Shown: piece after piece, positions 51,434 through 60,255 of the stretch
Numbering within the stretch: the stretch's first letter is position 1
Layout: the number at the start of each line of letters is the position of its first letter
From: Paramuribaculum sp.
Lineage (GTDB): Bacteria > Bacteroidota > Bacteroidia > Bacteroidales > Muribaculaceae
Length of the DNA stretch: 64,000 nt
Reading direction: 5' to 3'
Assembly (NCBI GenBank): GCA_022511125.1
Contig: JAFLSD010000003.1
Location: forward strand, 1-64,000
Program-made: the position numbers and the translations under genes
The notes under the pieces: generated by a model
The model's input: the letters and a program-made list of their open reading frames with translations, nothing else
Database searches by the model: none
What the model was told of the DNA's origin: nothing

Positions 51434-52280
51434 CGATTCCGAAATTAATGTTAAACAGATTGAATTTAAAGTTGGCACCGCTACTGAAGCGCGTACCGTC
51501 GCGTTCGCCGTTTGTCCACTGGGTTTCCTTGCTCATTCTTATGCCGAAAACGCCGAACGAAACGTTGAACGACACATTATCCATGATGAACATGCAGAGG
51601 CCGGGACTGAAATTCAGCGCCGCCGTCGTTGCAGAGGTGTGGGTGCGTTTGGGTTCGTCGTTATACGAACGGTTGAAATTCGACGACGTATGACCCAGGC
51701 TGAGATCGATTTCATTGAAAATCGCGAAACGTTTTTCAGTCGACAGGCCTACATAAGAGCGATAAAACGCTCCCGCCTGCCAACTGTTTGTATGATAACC
51801 GACATCGGCGATAGAAAAGTTAAGATCGTCGCCGAAATCCACGCGGAGACTTCCGAGATCCGCCTCACCGTGAGTATAATTGAATTTCACACCTATTACC
51901 TGGTTGTTCCTTATGGCATAGCCTACCTGCGGTTTGATGGAATAGAGCTTTCCTTTAAAATCGAAATCGCTGATAGCGTTCAGGAGCTGTACGTCTTCGC
52001 TGCGAAATTCGCCGTATGAGGCTGTGAGACCGAACGACCACTGCCCTTTCGGAATGAACAGAAAATTGAACAATCCGCGGTCATAGCGGCCAAAATTTTT
52101 CTGAGGTAGGATAATGCTCACCGTATCCTTTCCTACAATCACTTTCTGATCTTTATAGGCTTCGGCCGGAATTGGTGAAAATTCCGAGAAAACATCTTCT
52201 GTTTCAAACGACTGTGCACTCACGACAACCGGCAACGCCATCGCGAGAATCAGTAAAATATTGACATATATTCTTTTCAT
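51420..52280 (-). CDS. outer membrane beta-barrel protein, paralogue 1
   Basis: A signal peptide (cut near VVSAQ/S) precedes a barrel of about 230 residues with amphipathic strands: KGQWSFGLTASYGEF, LYSIKPQVGYAIRNNQVIGV, FYRSYVGLSTEKRFAIFNEI, GLCMFIMDNVSFNVSFGVFG, and a final strand ending in an aromatic-free GIGVHI. The same strand order appears in the adjacent 251-residue protein, so the two arose by duplication. Transport or adhesion role unknown. Length 286. Confidence 0.85.
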   Translation of the reverse strand: MKRIYVNILLILAMALPVVVSAQSFETEDVFSEFSPIPAEAYKDQKVIVGKDTVSIILPQKNFGRYDRGLFNFLFIPKGQWSFGLTASYGEFRSEDVQLLNAISDFDFKGKLYSIKPQVGYAIRNNQVIGVKFNYTHGEADLGSLRVDFGDDLNFSIADVGYHTNSWQAGAFYRSYVGLSTEKRFAIFNEIDLSLGHTSSNFNRSYNDEPKRTHTSATTAALNFSPGLCMFIMDNVSFNVSFGVFGIRMSKETQWTNGERDGTRFSSGANFKFNLFNINFGIGVHI

Positions 52281-52285
52281 GGCGC

Positions 52286-53041
52286 TTAGAGATAAAATAC
52301 CACTCCGAACGAAACGGAGAACAGATTGATTTTGAAATTAGCGTGCTGTGACGAACGTTTTGATTCGTAAATCCTGTCCGTCACGGCCTTAGTATGACTG
52401 TAGCCGAATCCCAGCACACCGATGTTTACTTCGATGGCTGAATAATTGCTGAGAAACATCGCGATGCCCGGCGTAAGACCGATGTTAAGCGAAAAGTTCT
52501 TCTCGAACGTGCCGGTGAAGTCGGTACCCGAGCCGTTGGTGAGCTTTGACTGACCGCCTCCTAATTCGAGCTGCACTTCGTTGAAGAGACCGAAACGCAT
52601 AGAAGAGCCGAGCGATATATAATTCCTGAAAGCCGCCGTACCGTAATAGTTGGACGTGATCATGTACAAATGATCCACATCATAGGTGGTTTCCGAATCA
52701 AGTACGAACTGCCCGCTGTTAAGCCTTGTCCTCGACCTCTGATAGCCGAATTTAGCTCCTGCTGCAAGATTGTCCTTGAATGCATACATCAGCATGGGGC
52801 TTATTTTGAAGGAATAAGTGTCGCCGTTGATATTCTCGAAAACGAGAAACTGGTAATTCTCCTGGTCACTCTGGGTATAGTTCACACTTACGCCGGTGAT
52901 CCACTGACCCTTAGGCACGAAAGAGATATGCTCGAGCCCTCGTTTGAACTGCTCCTGCGCTTTGAGCGGAGACGGCAAAAGAACCGCGGCCGTTACAAGC
53001 GACAACAACAGACAGATAGATTTTAATTTATTCATATTCAA
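52286..53041 (-). CDS. outer membrane beta-barrel protein, paralogue 2
   Basis: Paralogue of the preceding barrel: signal peptide ending near PLKAQ, then KGQWITGVSVNYTQSDQENY, YSFKISPMLMYAFKDNLAAG, FRNYISLGSSMRFGLFNEVQ and GIAMFLSNYSAIEVNIGVLG, with a C-terminal strand ending in Phe-Tyr-Leu. It lacks the long N-terminal extension of the other copy. Length 251. It lies 5 nt from its paralogue and 15 nt from the DUF4493 gene, so all belong to one transcript. Confidence 0.85.
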   Translation of the reverse strand: MNMNKLKSICLLLSLVTAAVLLPSPLKAQEQFKRGLEHISFVPKGQWITGVSVNYTQSDQENYQFLVFENINGDTYSFKISPMLMYAFKDNLAAGAKFGYQRSRTRLNSGQFVLDSETTYDVDHLYMITSNYYGTAAFRNYISLGSSMRFGLFNEVQLELGGGQSKLTNGSGTDFTGTFEKNFSLNIGLTPGIAMFLSNYSAIEVNIGVLGFGYSHTKAVTDRIYESKRSSQHANFKINLFSVSFGVVFYL

Positions 53042-53056
53042 TGATTGGTTTCATTA

Positions 53057-55564
53057 TCAATAAGAAAAGACCACTCCATCGACCCAAAGAGCATTGCCCA
53101 AGGAGGATGAGGTGACAGGATCTGCGACGGTCACTACCGATCTCGTTTCCACTTCGATATCGCCTATCGTGGGCGAAGCGGCAAACATCACTTTAGCTCG
53201 CGTGGCCTTCACTCCGAAGTTTTCATACGACAAAGGTACGCTAAAAGCTGTAAAACCCGTAGCGGGAGACAGAAAAATTTCACCTTTGGCTATTATTTGT
53301 TCATTTCCGTCGATATTTCCGAGTATTTCCACTCGCACATATCCCGCCTGATCCATCGAAGCACTTACAGGAATGAATTTATAGAAACCGTTGAGCGAAC
53401 TCGGCCGGGATTCGAAAGAAATCCCTTCGCTGTAGGTTTCGGTGAGCGTAGCCGGATCAAACCGGTAGGAACCGAGGAAAAGTTTGCCTACGGCGCGATA
53501 TTTTATCTCCGGAATATTCAAGCTGTATTTCGTATATGGTTGCGACGTCTGAAGATAATCGCGAATCTCCTCGCCCGAATTGTCCCAGGCAGTATTGACT
53601 ATCTTCACGGCTCTTGCCTCGCTGATCGCATCGCCGGTCACTGACATGACAGAGGGCTGCATATACCATGTGTTAGGCCTGGAGGCCGACATGCAGAAAG
53701 TTTTGGCATTGACGGTCGCCCAGCCTTCGGGCGTGCTAACGTTGAAGTCGGTGTGATTCTGCTGATTGTAAATTTCAACGACATTTTGGGAATAACGGCC
53801 ACCGCTTGGCAGATGTTCATATTTCAGGGTCTGCTTTACATCTTCGAAGTCACCGTTGGGGAGTGCCGAGGCCTTTTCTGTCCGTATCGTGGCGGACGTT
53901 GTGAAGTCGAAGGCACCCGGGTCACGTCTTACTGAGGACTTCAAAAAATAAGAGCGAGAAGGCTCGAGACCCGTCACAGTGATGATTCCATTGACTCTAT
54001 CGACCGAAAGAATAGTCAGAGGAGCGCCATCGACGTAAAACCCCGCGTTGGAAAGGATGTATTCCATCAATCGTTCATCCTCAGGCAGTATTTTTATGTT
54101 GGCTTTAGTGGCATAAGCGTCGACCGCTATGGAATAGGAAGGCCACCGGCGAGGTATGATAACAGTTGTTTTCACCGTTCCGCAATAAAGTATGCGGGCA
54201 TAGACAGGATTTTCCGTGCGAGGAATGTTGTCGAACGTGATACGCATGCTGTCCCCTTCTGAAAGTATTCTGACATCGTCTGCGGCTATCCACTGACCGG
54301 CGTCATTTAGCAGTTCCACGCTAAAATTATCGGTTATATTTTCCATCATATCGCCTGTAGGGCGGATGACGATCTCACCGAGGTCGATTCCCGTCATCAC
54401 CGGCTCGACCGAGAGAATTTCCAGATCAACAGGATTGAGCGCAATCTGCAATACTGCCGGAGGTGAAAGACTGCCGTCGGAAAAGACAGCCTGTAGCGAC
54501 AATGCAAACTTTTCATCTGTATAGGTCTGGCGTAACATTGGTATCGCTCCGGTTAAGTCCACGGTTATCTCCGCGCCCTTTTCCACCACGATTCCCGCTT
54601 TGGTGAAAAAGTCGGGGCGTGAGAGCAGGTCGGCCTGCTCGTCAAGCCAGTTGGCCGATAGATTAAGAGCGGCAAGATTTTTGTTCCCTATGGTCATGAT
54701 CAGTTTTCGGGAAGGTGTTACCCCTTCGCTTACGTAATAAATCTCGCCATTATTAAATCCCTGGCAGACTATTTCGTCAACACTTTCAAAAAAGGCTTCA
54801 GTTATCGTTACGGATACATCTTCTCCCTGAGTGGCTGCATTATAAGAAGTTTTAATGACAGGCAACCCGTGCGAATCGCCTTCTACAGTCACATCGACAT
54901 CATAAAGACTTCCGGCAGAAGCACCGGATATAGTCGCCAATTCCACAACGGCCGATTTACCTGTCGGAAGAGTCATTTCCAACATCAGCGCAATGTCACC
55001 GGGGTTAATAAAAGCGGGATCTGAGTCGGATGGGAAGTAGCTGACATAAGAAGCACCTTTCGAATGAATCAGCAGGGAGTATTCAGAGAAATAATCGGCT
55101 AACTTTCTGTCGAGCGCTACACGCAAAGCCACGTCGCAGGGTTTTACAGTAATTTCAGGCACAACCGTCGATCCATCATCGACAGTGAACGTTACCGAGC
55201 CGCTCATATATGGCGAATCCACCCCTTCGGCTGTTATATTGCCTATCGATACCGTCAGCGAGTAATCGCCGGGCAAGTAAGAATCGTCAGCCGGGAAACC
55301 CTCCTCGGCATTCCATACGCGCGACAACGATCCGTCGGCCGTCGACAGGGTATATTCCACCCTTGGGAGATAACGGTCGATATCGGGAGAGAAATCAGGA
55401 GCTGTTCCGACCGAAATATATTGAGCCTGGAAAGTTATCGAGGGCTTAATGTAACCGGCCCCCTGACGGTATTTCTCATCGCCTTCGCCACATGACGAAA
55501 GCAATAGCAACATGGGAAAAATAAAACCGATTAAAATTTTCAGCCTCTCGCCTCTAAAATTCAT
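53057..55564 (-). CDS. DUF4493-type surface lipoprotein
   Basis: The lipobox is LLLSSC (Cys25). Residues 35-170 match DUF4493, a Bacteroidales domain of unknown function (PRVEYTLSTADGSLSRVWNA, FPADDSYLPGDYSLTVSIGN, PEITVKPCDVALRVALDRKL). Then come several Ig-like beta units, and the last 230 residues resemble the PCMD-like C-terminus of such proteins (NGDFEDVKQTLKYEHLPSGG; FIPVSASMDQAGYVRVEILG). Length 835. First gene of the operon with two barrels and a PCMD lipoprotein, which suggests a surface complex, possibly for glycan binding; no enzymatic residues are recognised. Confidence 0.85.
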   Translation of the reverse strand: MNFRGERLKILIGFIFPMLLLLSSCGEGDEKYRQGAGYIKPSITFQAQYISVGTAPDFSPDIDRYLPRVEYTLSTADGSLSRVWNAEEGFPADDSYLPGDYSLTVSIGNITAEGVDSPYMSGSVTFTVDDGSTVVPEITVKPCDVALRVALDRKLADYFSEYSLLIHSKGASYVSYFPSDSDPAFINPGDIALMLEMTLPTGKSAVVELATISGASAGSLYDVDVTVEGDSHGLPVIKTSYNAATQGEDVSVTITEAFFESVDEIVCQGFNNGEIYYVSEGVTPSRKLIMTIGNKNLAALNLSANWLDEQADLLSRPDFFTKAGIVVEKGAEITVDLTGAIPMLRQTYTDEKFALSLQAVFSDGSLSPPAVLQIALNPVDLEILSVEPVMTGIDLGEIVIRPTGDMMENITDNFSVELLNDAGQWIAADDVRILSEGDSMRITFDNIPRTENPVYARILYCGTVKTTVIIPRRWPSYSIAVDAYATKANIKILPEDERLMEYILSNAGFYVDGAPLTILSVDRVNGIITVTGLEPSRSYFLKSSVRRDPGAFDFTTSATIRTEKASALPNGDFEDVKQTLKYEHLPSGGRYSQNVVEIYNQQNHTDFNVSTPEGWATVNAKTFCMSASRPNTWYMQPSVMSVTGDAISEARAVKIVNTAWDNSGEEIRDYLQTSQPYTKYSLNIPEIKYRAVGKLFLGSYRFDPATLTETYSEGISFESRPSSLNGFYKFIPVSASMDQAGYVRVEILGNIDGNEQIIAKGEIFLSPATGFTAFSVPLSYENFGVKATRAKVMFAASPTIGDIEVETRSVVTVADPVTSSSLGNALWVDGVVFSY

Positions 55565-55673
55565 AAATACCTATTATACAATTCGCTAAAGCTTATTAAG
55601 CTTATATTGGCCACCTGATGACGGGAGGCACTCATAAAATGCTGTAAAGTTAGTTTATTTTCGTTAACAAGTC

Positions 55674-55704
55674 TTTGGGAAGTGTTATAATTTACGTTAA
55701 TTTG
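55674..55704 (+). promoter_or_regulatory. promoter of the DUF4923 gene
   Basis: TTTG (55674-55677) and TTAATTTG (55697-55704, one mismatch) are 19 nt apart, with a leader of about 20 nt. Confidence 0.6.
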
Positions 55705-55730
55705 CAGCGACCAAGTAAAATTTTGACATT

Positions 55731-56390
55731 ATGAGACGTATCTTTTTAACCTTATTTTCCCTTATATGTATTTCGGCGGGATTCGCCCAGTCGTTAGACC
55801 TGAAGTCAATCTTAGGCGGTCTGACAGGAAACAGCGGCGACAACAGCACGGTATCGACCGTCACCGGTATTCTCGGGAATCTGCTGTCATCTGACAAGGT
55901 AAGCGTGGCCGATATGGCAGGGACATGGAATTATTCATCACCGGCCGTTTCGTTCAAATCGGAAAACTTGCTGATGAAAGCGGGAGGTTCGGCTGCAGCA
56001 TCTACTATCGAATCAAAACTTGCTCCCTATTACAAAACGGCCGGCATCGAATCGATGGTTCTTACGGTCAACAGCGACAGTACATTCACCATGAAAGTGA
56101 AAGCTATAACGCTTAAAGGCACCATTTCGGCCGTTACCGACAAGGAATCACAGGCTAATTTCGTTTTCAACTTCCAAGCGTTGGGCAAGATAAGCGTGGG
56201 CAAAATGGACACTTATGTGACAATGACAGGAAAAAATTCTATGAACCTCCTGTTTGATGTCTCCAAACTCGTGGATATACTGTCGAAAGTAGCGACGCTG
56301 AGCGGAAACTCTACGATCAAGGGCGTTACCTCGTTGCTCAACAATTATGACGGTATTTGCGCAGGCTTCAAGCTATCGAAAACGAATTAG
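55731..56390 (+). CDS. DUF4923 family secreted protein
   Basis: A signal peptide (cut near GFAQ/S) precedes a 200-residue protein with the family features: a Ser/Thr-rich start (LGGLTGNSGDNSTVSTVTGI), MAGTWNYSSPAVSFKSENLL near 64-83, TFTMKVKAITLKGTISAV near 120-137, and the C-terminal YDGICAGFKLSK. It is probably periplasmic or outer-membrane-facing. Function unknown. Own promoter; the glycosyltransferase gene downstream has a separate promoter. Confidence 0.85.
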   Translation: MRRIFLTLFSLICISAGFAQSLDLKSILGGLTGNSGDNSTVSTVTGILGNLLSSDKVSVADMAGTWNYSSPAVSFKSENLLMKAGGSAAASTIESKLAPYYKTAGIESMVLTVNSDSTFTMKVKAITLKGTISAVTDKESQANFVFNFQALGKISVGKMDTYVTMTGKNSMNLLFDVSKLVDILSKVATLSGNSTIKGVTSLLNNYDGICAGFKLSKTN

Positions 56391-56413
56391 AAAATTGTTA
56401 ATAACTTCCTTGC

Positions 56414-56473
56414 AGAATCGTTAGAAATTAGTTGTATTTGCGCTAATTTTGTAGATAATTCAACAACGATTCT
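56414..56473. promoter_or_regulatory. promoter region with inverted repeat before the glycosyltransferase
   Basis: TAATTTTG (56444-56451) is an exact -7 match with TTAG (56421-56424) 19 nt ahead. The inverted repeat AGAATCGTT (56414-56422) and AACGATTCT (56465-56473) brackets the promoter, and could be an operator pair or an RNA stem. Confidence 0.5.
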
Positions 56474-56480
56474 GACAGGA

Positions 56481-57665
56481 ATGAACACACAGGATTTCTT
56501 TTCTTTCGACATAATATGCTTGGCTGTCACCCTGCTGTCAGCCCTATATATTCCTGCGAGGATTCTGCCTCGCTGCCGCAAAATCAACGATAAATCCAAT
56601 TCGGACGGAGAGTCTCTGTCAGAAAGCAGTCAGGAGATGCCTCCAGTATCGGTGATAGTTTATTCAGCGGCATGGTGCGAGCAGCTTAATCCGTTGATAA
56701 AAAGCATCTTCGCCCAGGATTATCCGACCGAATTCGAAGTCATAGTGGTGAACGCTGAAAAAGATTCACGGACAGAGGACGAAATATCCGAACTTCAGCT
56801 AACCTACCGCAATCTTTATCTGACATTCTCTCCGGGGAAACCAAAAAACCTAAGCCCCAAGAAATTGGCACTCACTATCGGAATAAAGGCGGCTAAACAC
56901 GAGAATCTGATTCTTACTCATTCGAATGTAACTCTACCGTCGGATCAATGGCTGAAGTCAATGGCGCGGCATTTCACCGACGGAAACGAATTGGTGATCG
57001 GTTTCGGACGGCTCGATCCGGAGACGGAGGAACGGCTGGGCAGTATGCAGACTTACGATTTCGCTCTGGAAAGTATGAGATGGCTGGGTCACGCTTTATC
57101 CGGACGAGCCACACGCGCTTCAGGTTTCAACCTGGGTTATCGTAAAAGCCTTTTCTTTAAAAACCGTGGGTTTTCCGACAGCTTGAACCTGATGTATGGC
57201 GACGACGACATTTTTGTAGAAAAAATAGCATCGCAAGTACCTTATGCTGTTGAACTTTCGCAGCAGTCGATAGTCAATGTCGAGGATAACGAGCCTAAGC
57301 GATATTACAATCGGGTGAGGACTGCCCGTCATTTCACGTCCGATTTCATTCCTCGCCGTGCGTTCGCATTTACAAGCAGTATTTCGATTAGCGCATGGTT
57401 ATGGCTGATTTCTTCCGTGCTTGCGGTAGTATTCTGCCAAACGCGGTTTTACGTCCCCATAGCCGTAGGATGTATCTTCCTGGGTCTATGGCTTCCGCTG
57501 ATATTCGGACTGAAAAGTTTTCTTAAAACTATTTATCGGCCTAAAACGCTCTATGCTCTTCCTTTACTGACCCTGTTCAGGCCATTCTATACCTGTAAGT
57601 TGAGGCGTAAAATCCGCAAAAACAAGCAGTCGCACTACGCCTGGGGCGTCTTCAAGCCTTTCTGA
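56481..57665 (+). CDS. family 2 glycosyltransferase, membrane-anchored
   Basis: An N-terminal helix (about 8-28) is followed by a GT-A domain: VSVIVYSAAWCEQLNPLIKS, FEVIVVNAEKDS, a DXD-equivalent ALTHSN-type stretch LILTHSNVTLPSDQW, and LMYGDDDIFVEKIASQVPY with the acidic DDD motif. Two hydrophobic segments near 300-345 end the enzyme. In place of the canonical DXD after the first half there is HSN, so metal binding may rest on DDD. Length 394. Acceptor unknown. Confidence 0.85.
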   Translation: MNTQDFFSFDIICLAVTLLSALYIPARILPRCRKINDKSNSDGESLSESSQEMPPVSVIVYSAAWCEQLNPLIKSIFAQDYPTEFEVIVVNAEKDSRTEDEISELQLTYRNLYLTFSPGKPKNLSPKKLALTIGIKAAKHENLILTHSNVTLPSDQWLKSMARHFTDGNELVIGFGRLDPETEERLGSMQTYDFALESMRWLGHALSGRATRASGFNLGYRKSLFFKNRGFSDSLNLMYGDDDIFVEKIASQVPYAVELSQQSIVNVEDNEPKRYYNRVRTARHFTSDFIPRRAFAFTSSISISAWLWLISSVLAVVFCQTRFYVPIAVGCIFLGLWLPLIFGLKSFLKTIYRPKTLYALPLLTLFRPFYTCKLRRKIRKNKQSHYAWGVFKPF

Positions 57666-57704
57666 AAACATCCAGCGAAGTGAGAGACGATCAAGTAAAA
57701 TAAT

Positions 57705-58199
57705 TCAGCCGGCCAACATGACACCGGTGAGGTACCATTTGCCATCTATTCTTTGAAATCGAGCCGTCACGCTTCCTCCTCCCCAGTCGTTGCAGGGAAG
57801 GACATCTTCATATCTGAAACAAACCTCATTTTCAGACACATTGTACCATGTTCCGAATGATTTGTCGCAGCGGAGCTTCTTCTGAACCGCTTTCAATAGC
57901 TGATAACCTTTTCCGTCATTGTAATCAGCCAGCATTTTAAACGACATTTTTCCCATTTCATCGTCCGCGTCAAACTTTACTCTGGAATCACGAAATGCCT
58001 TGTCAGTGCGGAATTTCGGTATAAAATCCTTGAAAGCTTCGCCGTTCTGATTACACGGCGATTCGGGAGAAATAACAATCTGAGTGTTTTTAGGGAGATA
58101 TTTATCGGGAGCATTCTCCATCCACGACAAATCTGTCTGAGCCGAGACACTTAATGCGCCTGCCAACAGCACGACAAATACAAGAGCTTTTTTAATCAT
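57705..58199 (-). CDS. small secreted protein, tentatively DUF4348-like
   Basis: A signal peptide (VVLLAGALSVSA/Q) precedes 143 residues. FKDFIPKFRTDKAFRDSRVK near 56-75 and a Trp/Tyr-rich middle (SFGTWYNVSENEVCFRYEDV) resemble small Bacteroidales exported proteins labelled DUF4348; I give the family name tentatively. Cys111 and Cys135 may pair. The end WYLTGVMLAG suggests a beta-strand core. No obvious partner gene. Possible promoters are CAAAATTA (58239-58246) and CAAAGATA (58343-58350) on the minus strand side. Confidence 0.7.
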   Translation of the reverse strand: MIKKALVFVVLLAGALSVSAQTDLSWMENAPDKYLPKNTQIVISPESPCNQNGEAFKDFIPKFRTDKAFRDSRVKFDADDEMGKMSFKMLADYNDGKGYQLLKAVQKKLRCDKSFGTWYNVSENEVCFRYEDVLPCNDWGGGSVTARFQRIDGKWYLTGVMLAG

Positions 58200-58538
58200 A
58201 CGAAAATGGGATATTAATTTATTGATTTAAAACTGATACAAAATTAATATTTTATTCCAATAATCTTATAATTTATATAGTTTCAGATATATAGCATCTG
58301 AAATCTTCCAAGCAAAACAGGAATCTATTGAAATTGAAAACAAAGATACGCAATCTCCGACCTTGTTCTTCAAAAGTGATTTAAGAGGCTGTTTTACAGA
58401 CTACAACCACACTGACATCTCAAGTAGTATCTTCCCGTCTTTCGACTATTTTATAAAACGTTTCAAAACGAAGAAGCATTCTTCAAGGTGAATAATCCTA
58501 CAAAGAATGCCTCTAACGATATTAATGCTTCAGTCAAA
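58200..58538 (-). other. intergenic region
   Basis: No gene is supported in these 339 bases. They hold -7 matches for the gene at 57705-58199 (TAATTTTG at 58239-58246, TATCTTTG at 58343-58350, both minus strand) and a terminator hairpin at 58473-58513. Confidence 0.5.
58473..58513 (-). terminator. hairpin downstream of the 58539 gene
   Basis: GAAGCATTCTT (58473-58483) pairs with AAGAATGCCTC (58503-58513) with one mismatch and a 19-nt loop; the minus strand continues T-rich. Confidence 0.6.
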
Positions 58539-59261
58539 CTATTCCTCAGTTTCTTTAGGAACAAGTTCAAAGAAACCACTTATTTCTTGTTGATCAAGTG
58601 CCTGTCGGACATTATAACGTTTGATCTGGTCTTCAAATCCTCTTTTTGATACTTTAATTTCGATAGTGACGTTTCGTGAATTATCGTAGGTGAGACCTAA
58701 AATATTGAAACTTTTAGTTTCTTCAAGGGGTGTGGTAGTCAGATAAGTTTCATTGGTATTCTTGACTTCATTTGGTACATTCGATATAACCCTATAGAAA
58801 ATCCTCGCTCCACGCGGGTCTGAATCGAAATACCATCTGACGATAGCACGTTCCATATCAGTTTTACCGGGATTATCTCTGTCTACACGTGCATTTGCTT
58901 GACCTGCAGGAATAGTAGGATCGCTTGTATAAGCATTGCTGACGGGTTGCGTCACTTCCTTTTCGAGATGACAGTAAACAATTGGATTCTTTTTTGCCAA
59001 TTTTTTGTCGTAAGATACTGTTATGGTTTTGGTTGTATATCCTTTCTTTTCGAATTTAATCATAATCGGTTTACCGATCAAGTCGTTTGACACTTGAATA
59101 ATAGCGGGTGTCGATTGCACTACCTCTATACCGTTCAAATATGCCTTGGCTCCATCAGGATCACAAGATAACGCAAGATCGAAAGTACCTTTGGAATGGG
59201 CCGATACTGCGACTAAACTGAATAACAGTAAAAATGTTGATTTAAATAGATTTCGTTTCAT
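58539..59261 (-). CDS. secreted protein with shared C-terminal domain, copy 1
   Basis: A signal peptide (VAVSAHS/K) precedes a PEGA-like domain (residues 28-100: LALSCDPDGAKAYLNGIEVV, MIKFEKKGYTTKTITVSYDK), then a C-terminal domain of about 108 residues that is nearly the same as in the upstream gene: DMERAIVRWYFDSDPRGARI, YRVISNVPNEVKNTNETYLT, SKRGFEDQIKRYNVRQALDQ. PEGA domains are thought to bind surface polymers. Length 240. It lies 20 nt from its partner and is co-transcribed with it. Confidence 0.82.
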   Translation of the reverse strand: MKRNLFKSTFLLLFSLVAVSAHSKGTFDLALSCDPDGAKAYLNGIEVVQSTPAIIQVSNDLIGKPIMIKFEKKGYTTKTITVSYDKKLAKKNPIVYCHLEKEVTQPVSNAYTSDPTIPAGQANARVDRDNPGKTDMERAIVRWYFDSDPRGARIFYRVISNVPNEVKNTNETYLTTTPLEETKSFNILGLTYDNSRNVTIEIKVSKRGFEDQIKRYNVRQALDQQEISGFFELVPKETEE

Positions 59262-59280
59262 GTCTAAATTTTTTTATAAT

Positions 59281-60063
59281 TTATTTTTTGGGGACGAGTT
59301 CAAAGAAACCGCTTATTTCCTGCTGGTCTAATGCCTGACGGACGTTATAACGTTTTACCTGGTCTTCAAATCCTCTTTTTGACACTTTTATTTCAATTGT
59401 CACATCATTGGCGTTGTTATATGTGAGGCCTGGAATATTAAAAGGTTTTGTTTCTTCCAATGGAGTAGTAGTCAAATAAGTTTCGTTAGTATTTTTTACT
59501 TCGTTTGGTACATTAGATATCACTCTGTATGATATTCTCGCTCCACGCGGATCGGAATCGAAATACCATCTTACTACGGCTTTTTCCATATCTGTCACGC
59601 CGGGATTATCACGGGTAACGCGTTGTTCTTCAACGACAGGAGTTATCACCTCCTCTTCTCTATATCCGGCGATTGGAGTCAATGTAGCATTCACCACATC
59701 GTTTTTATAATGCATTATTTTTCCTGTCGCTACGTCTATTGCGAATCCGGGGACACCTCCAAACAGAATGTTCCAAAGCGAAGTTTTCGTAAATCTCACA
59801 GGTACTTGAATCTCTTTAGTCTGATACCCCTCATGTTGTGCTTCCAGTTTTTTTGCCGAAAGTTGTTTTTTGAGTTTTGCCGTAGCAAAACCGTTTTCTC
59901 CAATCTGCGCCACGTAAGTGTTCTTTTTGGGATCGACAATCATAGTTCCGGGCTGTCCCTGAAATGTCACGTCCTGTTTGGATTTAGTGAAAAGGGTTGC
60001 GCATGACGAGAGCATCATTGCGGCTGCGGTAAATGTGATACCGGCAATTAGATTTTGTTTCAT
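59281..60063 (-). CDS. lipoprotein with shared C-terminal domain, copy 2
   Basis: With ATG at 60063 (260 residues) the protein begins with a lipoprotein signal (MMLSSC, Cys21). Residues 30-150 resemble PEGA-like modules (VTFQGQPGTMIVDPKKNTYV; LEAQHEGYQTKEIQVPVRFT) with a hydrophobic stretch LWNILFGGVPGFAIDVATG. The C-terminal 108 residues match the next gene at 97 of 108 positions by hand count. The frame opens at 60189, but no signal peptide fits there, and the long palindrome B lies in that part. Confidence 0.82.
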   Translation of the reverse strand: MKQNLIAGITFTAAAMMLSSCATLFTKSKQDVTFQGQPGTMIVDPKKNTYVAQIGENGFATAKLKKQLSAKKLEAQHEGYQTKEIQVPVRFTKTSLWNILFGGVPGFAIDVATGKIMHYKNDVVNATLTPIAGYREEEVITPVVEEQRVTRDNPGVTDMEKAVVRWYFDSDPRGARISYRVISNVPNEVKNTNETYLTTTPLEETKPFNIPGLTYNNANDVTIEIKVSKRGFEDQVKRYNVRQALDQQEISGFFELVPKK

Positions 60064-60139
60064 AATAATTTCAGTGTAACTGCAACCCACAGCTACATTT
60101 AAACACACAAAAAAACGCGGGTTGATTGCATTTGCTTTT

Positions 60140-60255
60140 GTTGAAGGTCCTGAGAAAACCCGAGTAGCGACAATGCAGCCGTAACCCACGCTAAGCGTGA
60201 GAAACAGTCTTACCTTACTCGCTACTCTTTTTAGAAAATTTCTCAGGTTTTCAAC
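60140..60255. repeat. nested palindromic element, copy B
   Basis: The apex CACGCTAAGCGTG (60187-60199) is inside an arm pair GAGTAGCG (60162-60169)/CGCTACTC (60220-60227) and an outer pair CCTGAGAAA (60149-60157)/TTTCTCAGG (60239-60247) extended by GTTGAA (60140-60145)/TTCAAC (60250-60255). The apex equals that of copy A at 47.65 kb in 16 of 17 bases. It would lie in the 5' leader of the 59281-60063 gene. Confidence 0.68.

Noticed and set aside
58310-58490. Open plus-strand frame of about 60 codons without a start
   Set aside because: No start codon, no recognisable family, and it overlaps a predicted minus-strand promoter and terminator.
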